Of a stretch of 64,000 nt of DNA, positions 19,262 through 27,314 are shown one piece after another (position 1 is the first letter of the stretch; every line of letters begins with the position of its first letter). The notes below the pieces were generated by a model, which saw nothing but the letters and a program-made list of their open reading frames with translations, was not told the DNA's origin and did no database searches. The stretch is taken from NCBI RefSeq assembly GCF_013114825.1, contig NZ_JAAVLX010000015.1:1-64000 (forward strand), in the 5' to 3' direction. The stretch comes from Bradyrhizobium australiense (lineage in GTDB: Bacteria > Pseudomonadota > Alphaproteobacteria > Rhizobiales > Xanthobacteraceae). The position numbers were made by a program, and so were the translations under genes.

Positions 19262-22168
19262 ATGTCACTCTCTCTCGATCGCGAAGCCAACGCCGTTCCA
19301 TTCATCCAGCTACGCCCCGAATCGCTCGTCTTGTCGGCAGCGCAGCCGCCGATGCAGGTGATTCGCCGCAACGGCACGGTTTCGAAATTCGACGTCAGCA
19401 AGATTTCGGTGGCGATGACCAAGGCGTTTCTCGCAGTCGAGGGGCATGGCGCGGCCGCATCCCGCCGTGTGCATGAAATCGTCGAGCAACTGACCTCGGA
19501 AGTCGTCGGCGCACTATCGCGCCGGATGAGCGAGGGCCGCACCTTTCATATCGAGGATGTGCAGGACCAGGTCGAGCTGGCTTTGATGCGCAGCGAGCAC
19601 CACAAAGTCGCACGCGCCTATGTGCTCTATCGCGAGGAGCGCACGCGCCAGCGCGCCGGGCAGGATGCGGCCATCGCCACCCAACCGTCGGGCGGGCCTT
19701 CGCTGCGTGTCACTCTGACCAGCGGCGTGCAGGTCCCGCTCGATATCGCGCGCCTGATGCTGATCATCGCGGAGGCCTGCGCCGGTCTCGAGGGTGTCGG
19801 CGCCGCTGCCGTGCTCGCCGAAACGCAGCGCAATCTCTATGACGGCATCAGCGAGGAAGAACTGGCGCTGGCGTCGGTGATGGCGGCGCGCACGCTGATC
19901 GAGCAGGAGCCGAACTACGCCTATGTCAGCGCGCGGCTGTTGCTCGACAAGCTGCGCACCGAGGTGCTGTCTTTCGTGCACGATACGCCGACCAGCGCGT
20001 CGCAGACGGAGATGGCCGTGCGCTATGGCGAATACTTTCCCGCCTATATCAAGACCGGCATCAAGGCGGAGCTGCTCGATCCCGATCTGGGGCGCTTCGA
20101 CCTGAACAAGCTTGCCGTGGCACTGAAGCCGGAGCGCGATCTGGCGTTCCAGTTCCTGGGGCTGCAGACGCTGTACGATCGCTATTTCCTGCATGTGCGC
20201 GGCAACCGCATCGAACTGCCGCAGGCGTTCTTCATGCGCGTCGCCATGGGGCTGGCGATCCGCGAGATCGACCGCGAGGCGCGTGCGATCGAGTTCTATG
20301 ATCTCTTATCGTCGTTCGATTTCATGGCCTCGACGCCGACCCTGTTCAATTCCGGCACGCTGCGGCCGCAACTGTCGTCCTGCTTTCTCACCACCATCGC
20401 CGACGATCTCGACGGCATCTTCAAGTCGGTCAAGGACAACGCGCTGCTCGCAAAATATTCCGGCGGGCTCGGCAACGACTGGACCCGCGTGCGCGGGCTC
20501 GGCGCGCATATCAAAGGCACCAATGGCGAGAGCCAGGGCGTGGTGCCGTTCCTGAAAGTCGCCAACGACACCGCGATCGCGGTCAACCAGGGCGGCAAGC
20601 GCAAGGGCGCGGTCTGCGCCTATCTCGAGACCTGGCATATCGATATCGAGGAGTTTTTGGATCTGCGCAAGAACACCGGCGACGATCGCCGCCGCACCCA
20701 TGACATGAACACCGCGAACTGGGTACCCGATCTGTTCATGCAGCGCGTCGAGGCCGATGGCGAATGGACGCTGTTCTCGCCGGACGAGGCGCCCGATCTG
20801 CACGACCTCTACGGCAAGGCGTTCGCCGAGCGCTACGCGGCTTACGAAGCCAAGGCGGAGCGGGGCGAGATCCGCGTGTTCAAGCAGATCCGCGCCACGG
20901 ATCTCTGGCGCAGGATGCTGACCATGCTGTTCGAGACCGGGCATCCCTGGATCACGTTCAAGGATCCCTGCAATCTGCGCTCGCCGCAGCGCCATGCCGG
21001 CGTCGTCCATTCTTCCAACCTCTGCACCGAAATCACGCTCAATACCTCCGACGAGGAGACGGCTGTGTGCAATCTCGGCTCGATCAATCTCCTCAATCAC
21101 GTGCGGGAAGGCCGGCTGGACGAGCCGCGGCTGAAGCGCAGCGTGACCATTGCGATGCGGATGCTCGACAATGTCATCGACATCAACTTCTACACCATTC
21201 CCGAAGCGCGGCGTTCGAACCTGCGGCACCGCCCGGTCGGGCTGGGGCTGATGGGATTCCAGGATGCGCTGCAGGCGTTACGGATCGCGATGGCTTCCGA
21301 CGCGGCGGTGACGTTCGCCGATACCAGCATGGAGATGATTTCATATTACGCCATATCAGCCTCCGTCGATCTGGCGGCTGAGCGCGGGCGCTATCCGTCA
21401 TTTGACGGCTCGCTGTGGAGCCGCGGCATTTTGCCGATCGATTCGATCGAACTGCTGGCGGAAGCCCGCGGCGGTCTCGCGATGGACCGCGGCACGACGC
21501 TCGACTGGGATACCTTGCGCGAGCGCGTCAGATCGACCGGCATGCGCAATTCGAACGTGATGGCGATCGCGCCGACCGCGACGATTTCCAACATCTGCGG
21601 CGTGGCGCAGTCGATCGAGCCCGCCTACCAGAACCTCTACGTCAAATCCAACATGTCCGGCGACTTCACCGTGATGAACGAGTTTTTGGTGCGCGACCTC
21701 AAGGCGCGCGGGCTGTGGGACGCGGTGATGGTTAACGATCTCAAATATTTCGATGGCAGCCTAGGAGGCATCGACCGCATTCCCGATGACCTCAAGGCGC
21801 TCTATGCCACCGCGTTCGAGATCGACAGTGCCTGGCTGATCGAGGCGGCGTCGCGGCGGCAGAAATGGATCGACCAAGCGCAGTCGCTCAATCTCTATAT
21901 CGCCAACCCTAGCGGCAAGAGGCTCGACGCGCTCTATCGGCTGGCCTGGGCGCGCGGGCTGAAGACGACGTACTACTTGCGCTCGCGCAGTGCGACGCAT
22001 GTCGAAAAATCGACGCTCCGGGGCACCGACGGCAAGCTCAACAGCGTCGCGTCCGTGACGATGATGTCTGCAGCCCCGATCATCGTCGCGCCGGCCACCA
22101 CCGCGCCGGATTTAACCGGTGCGGTGGCGTGCTCGATCGATAATCCCGAATGCGAAGCCTGCCAGTAA
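19262..22168 (+). CDS. nrdA: Class I ribonucleotide reductase alpha subunit NrdA (class Ic type)
   Basis: Large catalytic subunit that reduces ribonucleoside diphosphates. The 968 residues begin with two ATP-cone-like modules: ~30-130 (MQVIRRNGTVSKFDVSKISVAMTKAF) and ~140-235 (VTLTSGVQVPLDIARLMLII). The reductase barrel follows, with STPTLFNSGT, SSCFLT, NLCTEI and CNLGSINL. The C-terminal tail NPECEACQ holds the redox cysteine pair. The extra N-terminal cone resembles the long alpha subunit of Chlamydia. ATG 19262 is preferred over the TTG immediately before it. Co-transcribed with nrdB 24 bases downstream; regulated by the cobalamin riboswitch at 18970-19135. Confidence 0.95.
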   Translation: MSLSLDREANAVPFIQLRPESLVLSAAQPPMQVIRRNGTVSKFDVSKISVAMTKAFLAVEGHGAAASRRVHEIVEQLTSEVVGALSRRMSEGRTFHIEDVQDQVELALMRSEHHKVARAYVLYREERTRQRAGQDAAIATQPSGGPSLRVTLTSGVQVPLDIARLMLIIAEACAGLEGVGAAAVLAETQRNLYDGISEEELALASVMAARTLIEQEPNYAYVSARLLLDKLRTEVLSFVHDTPTSASQTEMAVRYGEYFPAYIKTGIKAELLDPDLGRFDLNKLAVALKPERDLAFQFLGLQTLYDRYFLHVRGNRIELPQAFFMRVAMGLAIREIDREARAIEFYDLLSSFDFMASTPTLFNSGTLRPQLSSCFLTTIADDLDGIFKSVKDNALLAKYSGGLGNDWTRVRGLGAHIKGTNGESQGVVPFLKVANDTAIAVNQGGKRKGAVCAYLETWHIDIEEFLDLRKNTGDDRRRTHDMNTANWVPDLFMQRVEADGEWTLFSPDEAPDLHDLYGKAFAERYAAYEAKAERGEIRVFKQIRATDLWRRMLTMLFETGHPWITFKDPCNLRSPQRHAGVVHSSNLCTEITLNTSDEETAVCNLGSINLLNHVREGRLDEPRLKRSVTIAMRMLDNVIDINFYTIPEARRSNLRHRPVGLGLMGFQDALQALRIAMASDAAVTFADTSMEMISYYAISASVDLAAERGRYPSFDGSLWSRGILPIDSIELLAEARGGLAMDRGTTLDWDTLRERVRSTGMRNSNVMAIAPTATISNICGVAQSIEPAYQNLYVKSNMSGDFTVMNEFLVRDLKARGLWDAVMVNDLKYFDGSLGGIDRIPDDLKALYATAFEIDSAWLIEAASRRQKWIDQAQSLNLYIANPSGKRLDALYRLAWARGLKTTYYLRSRSATHVEKSTLRGTDGKLNSVASVTMMSAAPIIVAPATTAPDLTGAVACSIDNPECEACQ

Positions 22169-22192
22169 GCGGCAAGAAGAAAAGGAACGACA

Positions 22193-23323
22193 ATGCTCGA
22201 CTGGTCCGAACCATCCGCATCCCCGCGTCAAGCGCCGCCGCCCTTCGTGGCGCAATCCGTTACCCAGGCCGATCACGCCGGCCTCCGCACTATCGACCGA
22301 AGCGGCGGAAGGGTATCTGTCGACGACAAGCGGATGATCAACTGCCGTGCCGACGTCAATCAATTGCTACCATTGAAATACAAATGGGCGTGGGAGAAAT
22401 ATCTCGCCGGCTGCAACAATCACTGGATGCCGACCGAAGTTTCCATGCAGGCCGACATCGCGCTGTGGAAATCGCGCGACGGGCTGACGGAAGACGAACG
22501 CCGCGCCATCAAGCGCAACCTCGGCTTCTTCGCGGCCTCCGAAAGCCTCGTCGCCAACAATATCGTGCTGGCGATCTACCGGCATCTGACCAATCCGGAG
22601 TGCCGGCAATATCTGCTGCGGCAAGCCTTCGAGGAAGCTGTCCATACCCATACCTTCCAGTACATCGTCGAGAGCTTGGGGCTGGATGAGGGCGAGCTGT
22701 TCAACATGTATCGCGAGGTGCCGTCGATCACGGACAAGGCGGCATGGGCGCTGAAGCATACCCAGCACCTCGACGATCCCGATTTTAAGACCGGGACGCC
22801 GGAAGCCGACCAGACCTTCCTGCGCGATCTCGTCGCCTTCTATGTGATCTTCGAAGGCATGTGGTTCTATACGGGGTTCGCGCAGATCCTCTCGCTCGGC
22901 CGGCGCAACAAGATGGTCGGCATCGCCGAGCAGTACCAGTACATCCTGCGCGATGAATCGATTCACCTGAATTTCGGCATCGACGTCATCAACCAGATCA
23001 AGATCGAAAATCCGCATCTGTGGACCAAGGCGTTTCAGGACGAAGTCCGCGCCATGGTGCACGAGGCCGCCGAACTGGAAGCGGCCTACGGGCGGGACAC
23101 CATGCCGCGCGGCTTTCTCGGCCTGAACGCGGCGCTGTGCGAGAGCTACATGCATTTCATTGCCAACCGCCGCTGCGCGCAGCTCGGGCTCGCCCGCGTA
23201 TTCGAGGAGACCGAGAATCCGTTTCCCTGGATGTCGGAAGCGATGGACCTGAAGAAGGAGAAAAATTTCTTCGAGACCCGGGTAATCGAATATCAGAACG
23301 GCAGGGCGCTGAGCTGGGAATAG
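22193..23323 (+). CDS. nrdB: Class Ic ribonucleotide reductase beta subunit NrdB (Phe at radical site)
   Basis: Ferritin-like subunit that supplies the oxidant for NrdA. Metal ligands are E117 (ASESLVANN), E148 and H151 (EEAVHTHTF), E221 (FEGMWFY), E255 and H258 (RDESIH). The position of the E. coli tyrosyl radical, four residues after the first His ligand, is F155, and the first ligand is Glu rather than Asp. Both are class Ic features, in which a Mn/Fe cofactor replaces the tyrosyl radical. Ligand spacings match the Chlamydia trachomatis protein (31, 4, 66 and 34 residues). The tail NFFETRVIEYQNGRALSWE is also Chlamydia-like. AAGGAA precedes the ATG. Confidence 0.95.
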   Translation: MLDWSEPSASPRQAPPPFVAQSVTQADHAGLRTIDRSGGRVSVDDKRMINCRADVNQLLPLKYKWAWEKYLAGCNNHWMPTEVSMQADIALWKSRDGLTEDERRAIKRNLGFFAASESLVANNIVLAIYRHLTNPECRQYLLRQAFEEAVHTHTFQYIVESLGLDEGELFNMYREVPSITDKAAWALKHTQHLDDPDFKTGTPEADQTFLRDLVAFYVIFEGMWFYTGFAQILSLGRRNKMVGIAEQYQYILRDESIHLNFGIDVINQIKIENPHLWTKAFQDEVRAMVHEAAELEAAYGRDTMPRGFLGLNAALCESYMHFIANRRCAQLGLARVFEETENPFPWMSEAMDLKKEKNFFETRVIEYQNGRALSWE

Positions 23324-23345
23324 GGGAAGTCGTACTCTCCCAACA

Positions 23346-23467
23346 CGTCGTGCCCGCGAACGCGGGGACCCATACCGCGTGATTTCTCAATGAGGCACAC
23401 AGGTGGGTGCTCTTTGTAAAAATTGGCTCCGATGGTTATGGGTCCCTGCTTTCGCAGGGACGACGGG
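23346..23467. repeat. Intergenic palindromic repeat, family C
   Basis: Imperfect ~28-base inverted arms: the left arm starts CGTCGTGCCCGCG and ends GGGACCCATA; the right arm starts TATGGGTCCCTGC and ends GGGACGACG. Together they bracket ~65 bases after nrdB. The left arm reads VWVPAFAGTT on one strand, a translation I associate with repeats in these genomes (from memory). No gene inside. Confidence 0.65.
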
Positions 23468-23572
23468 AAAATCGCCGTTGTTGCCTAAAACTTAAGATTT
23501 CCTCAATTCAGTCCAGCCTATTGCTTGAGGATGTGCGTGTCCGGACAGGGCGCGCCCAGGCAAGGACCGCGC

Positions 23573-24796
23573 ATGACCGCCTCTCTTTCCGCCCCCACGA
23601 CCGCAAGCCTGTCGGCTCCAATTCCTGAATGGCTTGTCAGGGTCTGCTTAGTGCTGGCGGTTGCAAATGTGAGCCTTTGCGGAGCGGCGTATTTCTCGCA
23701 TTGGTGGGTTTACGATCGGAACGGCCTCGGCATCCCGACCGACTTTATCAACGTCTGGGCGGCCGGCCGCCTGGTGCTCGATGGTCTTCCGGCGCAGGCC
23801 TATGACTGGGATGTCCAGAAGCAGGTCGAGGTCGCAAAGCTCGGTCAGGATTTCGTCGGTTATTTTGCCTGGCACTATCCGCCGCCGTTTCTGTTCGTCG
23901 CATCGCTGCTGGCGCAGCTTCCTTATCAGCTCGCCTTTATCGGCTGGGTCGTGGTCAGCTTTGTGCCCTTCCTAGTCGCAATACGTGCGATCGCCGGCCA
24001 CCCCTTCGGCTATCTGCTTGCGCTTGCGATTCCGATGGCGTTCATCAATGCGCTGGTTGGGCAGAACGGCTTCCTCACCGCGGCGCTGATCGGCGGCACG
24101 GTCTACCTGATCCCGATACGGCCGGTTCTCGCAGGCATTTGCCTCGGGCTGTTGACTTACAAGCCGCAATACGGACTGCTTTTCCCGGTCGTGCTGATCG
24201 CAGCCGGCCATTGGCGGGTATTCATCAGCGCCGCCGTCACGGCGGTGGTGGTGGCCGTTGCCTCCTGGCTCGCCTTCGGAATCGAAAGCTGGCTGGCGTT
24301 CTTCCACTGGATGCCGAGATTCTCGCAGGCGTTCCTGACCGAAGGCAAAGCCCCATGGTGGAAGTTGCAGAGCATCTTCTCGATGGTGCGCTACTTCGGT
24401 GGCAGCGAACCGCTCGGCTGGGCATGCCAATGGGTTCTTACCGCCTCAGTTGCCGTGGTGCTGACGCTGATGTGGCGAAGTCGCGTGCCCTACACCTTGA
24501 AGGCCGCAGCGCTTGCCGCCGGTACGCTGCTGACCACGCCCTATCTTTTCATGTACGACATGATGGTGCTGGCGATCCCGATAGGCTTCCTGGTCCGCAT
24601 CGGACTGAAGAGCGGTTTTCGCGCCTATGAGCTTCCGGCGCTGGGCACCGTCGTCGTCCTGATCGGCTGCTACATGTTCACCGGCGCGCCAATGGGCCTT
24701 GCCGCCACGCTGGTCGTGGCCGCGCTGATCCTGCGCCGCGCCGGCCTGTGGTGGCGGCGGGAGCCGGCGCAAACGTTCGTTGCAGTGGGCGCATGA
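23573..24796 (+). CDS. GT87-family (DUF2029) membrane glycosyltransferase
   Basis: A 407-residue polytopic membrane protein with about ten hydrophobic segments. It has the GT87/DUF2029 look: an early DFINVWAAGRLVLDG loop with the conserved Asp, AWHYPPPFLFVASLLAQLPY, and LLTYKPQYGLLFPVVL. Members use polyprenyl-phosphate-linked sugars for envelope glycans. The ATG at 23573 gives MTASLSAPTT; an upstream in-frame ATG at 23525 has poorer context. The acceptor and sugar are unknown. Confidence 0.82.
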   Translation: MTASLSAPTTASLSAPIPEWLVRVCLVLAVANVSLCGAAYFSHWWVYDRNGLGIPTDFINVWAAGRLVLDGLPAQAYDWDVQKQVEVAKLGQDFVGYFAWHYPPPFLFVASLLAQLPYQLAFIGWVVVSFVPFLVAIRAIAGHPFGYLLALAIPMAFINALVGQNGFLTAALIGGTVYLIPIRPVLAGICLGLLTYKPQYGLLFPVVLIAAGHWRVFISAAVTAVVVAVASWLAFGIESWLAFFHWMPRFSQAFLTEGKAPWWKLQSIFSMVRYFGGSEPLGWACQWVLTASVAVVLTLMWRSRVPYTLKAAALAAGTLLTTPYLFMYDMMVLAIPIGFLVRIGLKSGFRAYELPALGTVVVLIGCYMFTGAPMGLAATLVVAALILRRAGLWWRREPAQTFVAVGA

Positions 24797-24850
24797 CTGG
24801 CGCGACGCAATGGCGCCCGTGCCGTGCGCCAGGACGTTGGACGCCAGCTG

Positions 24851-25663
24851 CTATTTGATGAACGCTGCCCACAGGGCGGCGTTGGCAAGCGTTCCGACTT
24901 CGTTCATGTGGCAACCATCAGAAGGGTTGCGGCCGTCATTTCCGATCGTGTCGGTGTCGGGTCCTTGGCGGATATTGAGCGCGTCATCGACAGCAGATAG
25001 TTGGCCGGCACGTACCGCAGCCGTGTTCTTCGGCTCGGCCCTGTCGCATTTTGTGCTGCGTGACAGATAAAAGGGCGCATCGAAGCCGGCCGCTCGAAAT
25101 CGCTTCACGAGCTGATGCAACAGCGAGGCATATTGCTCCGCTGATATCGTTGACGTCGCGTCTGTTTCACCTTGCTGAAACAGAAAATGCGTCGGCGTTA
25201 GGCCCGCTGTCTTCAGCTTCAAGATGGCGTTTGTGATCCAATCGGCCCGCTCATTGTTCAGAACCGAAAGCGAGGCGCTGCCAATGGCAAGGGGTACGAC
25301 GATCACGCGATCGTAGCGCCCGGCCTGGATCAGGATGTCGCCGAGCCGTGTTGCAAAGCTCCCGCCGATGCCGTCGGCGCCCAGCAGGGGATCGGCGGCA
25401 GCGAAGCATTTGCCCGTGAGCGGGTCGAAATTGTCGACGGCTTCGCGCGCGGTATGTCGGGCGCTTCCCCAATTGCCCGCATTGCTCTGGCCGTGCACGA
25501 CGATGATTGCCGTGTTGCCGGATGCGTGAGCACAGGACCGTTCGACCCGCGCCGGCGGCGCAACCGCGGCCAAATCGATCTGGTGGGCGTTCGACGTCAG
25601 TAGCTTGCCAGCAACCGTACCGATCAGAAGGCCAACAATCAGGAACGCGACAAGGCGCAACAA
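24851..25663 (-). CDS. SGNH/SASA-type carbohydrate esterase
   Basis: A 270-residue secreted or membrane-tethered esterase. The N-terminal helix (LRLVAFLIVGLLIGTVAGKLL) is followed by HGQSNAGNW, the nucleophile motif of sialate O-acetylesterase-like (SASA, formerly DUF303) proteins. It also has QQGETDA and, near the C-terminus, DGCHMNEVG, which would supply the catalytic Asp and His. The start appears to be TTG (25663), with GGAGAGCG at a suitable distance; no in-frame ATG fits. Convergent with the GT87 gene. The natural substrate is probably an acetylated glycan, by inference. Confidence 0.75.
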   Translation of the reverse strand: MLRLVAFLIVGLLIGTVAGKLLTSNAHQIDLAAVAPPARVERSCAHASGNTAIIVVHGQSNAGNWGSARHTAREAVDNFDPLTGKCFAAADPLLGADGIGGSFATRLGDILIQAGRYDRVIVVPLAIGSASLSVLNNERADWITNAILKLKTAGLTPTHFLFQQGETDATSTISAEQYASLLHQLVKRFRAAGFDAPFYLSRSTKCDRAEPKNTAAVRAGQLSAVDDALNIRQGPDTDTIGNDGRNPSDGCHMNEVGTLANAALWAAFIK

Positions 25664-25927
25664 TGGAAACGCTCTCCAAGCTAATTCCGCTTCATGGCGG
25701 GAGCGCGCAGTTCTCGCCCGATTACCGCAAGAGGACGTGCATCAGACGGCGTTTACCGATCCGGGCCGAGTGCGACCGATCTGAGGCTGCCAACTCGGCC
25801 CATGCTAACCGGCCAGCGTTGAGAGCCCATTAACGGTTCGCGAGCCCCGCCGGCAAAACCTCTCCAGATCCGCGTTGCAAAACCGTCTTGTCATCAGCCG
25901 TGAATAGTTGTTCACTTCTTCAAAGCG

Positions 25928-26686
25928 ATGAGCGTGCTTGTCGCTCAAGATATTGAAGGTGCGCGCGTTCTGGCAGGCTCCGCGGACGCGCCGGGGACGG
26001 AAGACCGCGCCATGGTCTATCGGCGAACCCATCAGGTCGTAAAGCGGCTGGCGGCGCGGCGTAGCGCCATCCTGGCAGCGGCGCGGGACGCTGCGGCCGA
26101 AGGCGGCATGGCGGCGGTGCAGATCGCCCCGGTCGCGGTCCGCGCCAATGTCGCCGCCGGCACCGTCTACCGTTACTTCCCCTCCAAGGCCGAGCTGATT
26201 TCCGAACTGATTGCAGAGGTCTCGCGCGACGAACTGGCCGCGATCCGCCGTGCGGCAGATGCCGCGCCGGGGCCGTCCTCGGCGCTCGCCGCCGCTGTCA
26301 CCACCGTTGCCGTGCATGTGCTGTCGCAGCGCAAGCTCGCCTGGGGCATTCTGGCCGAACCCGTCGATGTCGACGTCTCGGTGTCGCGGCTCGCCAGCCG
26401 CCGGGAAATCTCAGGCGAGATCGCCGCCAGAATCGATGCCGCGGTGCGCGCCGGCCATCTGCCGGCGCAGGATACGGCTCTCGCCGCCACGGCGCTGCTC
26501 GGCGCGCTGCATGAATCGCTGGTCGGCCCGTTGGCGCCCGAGAATCTGGACGATCCCGCAAAGCTGCGCGACGCCGTGCAAACGGTCACATTGTTGGCGC
26601 TGCGCGCCGTCGGCGTGATGGATGCCCGCGCCCGTGGCCTCGTGGTGCAGGCAGTGCTGCCGGCGAAGGCGCTGGTGGGCGCCTGA
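25928..26686 (+). CDS. TetR/AcrR-family transcriptional regulator
   Basis: The N-terminal helix-turn-helix shows the family pattern: RRSAILAAARDAAAEGGMAAVQIAPVAVRANVAAGTVYRYFPSKAELI (key elements AGTVYRYFPSKAEL). The C-terminal ligand-binding half is alanine-rich and helical. Two starts are possible: 25928 (252 residues) and 26012 (224 residues, MVYRRTHQVV), the latter closer to the usual length. It precedes an OsmC peroxidase gene by ~90 bases and may control it. Ligand unknown. Confidence 0.85.
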   Translation: MSVLVAQDIEGARVLAGSADAPGTEDRAMVYRRTHQVVKRLAARRSAILAAARDAAAEGGMAAVQIAPVAVRANVAAGTVYRYFPSKAELISELIAEVSRDELAAIRRAADAAPGPSSALAAAVTTVAVHVLSQRKLAWGILAEPVDVDVSVSRLASRREISGEIAARIDAAVRAGHLPAQDTALAATALLGALHESLVGPLAPENLDDPAKLRDAVQTVTLLALRAVGVMDARARGLVVQAVLPAKALVGA

Positions 26687-26772
26687 ACTCACCGCTGCTC
26701 GACACGACTTTGTCGCAACCATTTGCCACGCTGCGGCTTATCGACGGTCCAACCCGCGATCAGGAGCATGCC

Positions 26773-27198
26773 ATGACGACGACATCAGGATCTGCCAAAT
26801 GGCAGGGCGGTATCAAGGACGGCAAGGGCGCGATCTCCACCAAAAGCGGCGCGCTGAATGATTATCCTTACGGCTTTTCGAGCCGCTTCGAGGGTAAGCC
26901 TGGCTCGAATCCGGAAGAGTTGATCGGCGCGGCCCACGCTGCGTGCTTCACCATGGCGCTGTCGCTGATATTAGGCGAAGCCAAGCTCATCGCCGAACAG
27001 ATGGAAACCAAGGCCGACGTCACGCTGGAAAAACAAGGCGATGGTTTTGCGATCACCTCGGTTCATCTCGCGCTGAATGCGAAGGTCCCCGGTGCCGACA
27101 ATGCGAAATTCCAGGAGTTGGCGGACAAGGCCAAGGCCGGCTGCCCGGTGTCGAAACTTCTGAACACGAAGATCACGCTGGACGCGACGCTGCAGTAG
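26773..27198 (+). CDS. OsmC/Ohr-family peroxiredoxin
   Basis: A 141-residue thiol peroxidase that detoxifies organic hydroperoxides. Both catalytic cysteines are in their family contexts: HAACFTMALS (near residue 58) and KAGCPVSKLL (near 123). The RFEGKPGSNPEELIGAAHAACF block is typical of OsmC. ATG 26773 is chosen because AGGAG lies six bases upstream; an in-frame start at 26710 would add an unrelated leader. Confidence 0.93.
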   Translation: MTTTSGSAKWQGGIKDGKGAISTKSGALNDYPYGFSSRFEGKPGSNPEELIGAAHAACFTMALSLILGEAKLIAEQMETKADVTLEKQGDGFAITSVHLALNAKVPGADNAKFQELADKAKAGCPVSKLLNTKITLDATLQ

Positions 27199-27205
27199 CT
27201 CTCCA

Positions 27206-27306
27206 GTCATTCCGGGGCGGCGCGAAGCGACGAACTATGGTGCGCAATTGCGCACCTGAGAATCTTGAGATTCCGGGTTCGATGCCGCGCATCGCCCCGG
27301 AATCAC
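27206..27306. repeat. Intergenic palindromic repeat, family B copy 1
   Basis: ATTCCGGGGCG at the left and CGCCCCGGAAT at the right bracket an internal palindrome TGCGCAATTGCGCA (27241-27254) and the segment GAATCTTGAGATTC. It fills the gap between osmC and pyk, two convergent genes. A second copy is at 29875-29999. Confidence 0.75.
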
Positions 27307-27314
27307 CCGTATCG

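Noticed and set aside
18943..19542. 199-codon minus-strand frame across the nrd riboswitch
   Set aside because: It crosses the conserved riboswitch core and the nrdA start; no protein-like segment.
22640..22670. Tyr two residues after F155 of NrdB as a possible radical site
   Set aside because: The spacing from the His ligand is six rather than four, and Chlamydia R2 also has a Tyr at that place while using no tyrosyl radical.
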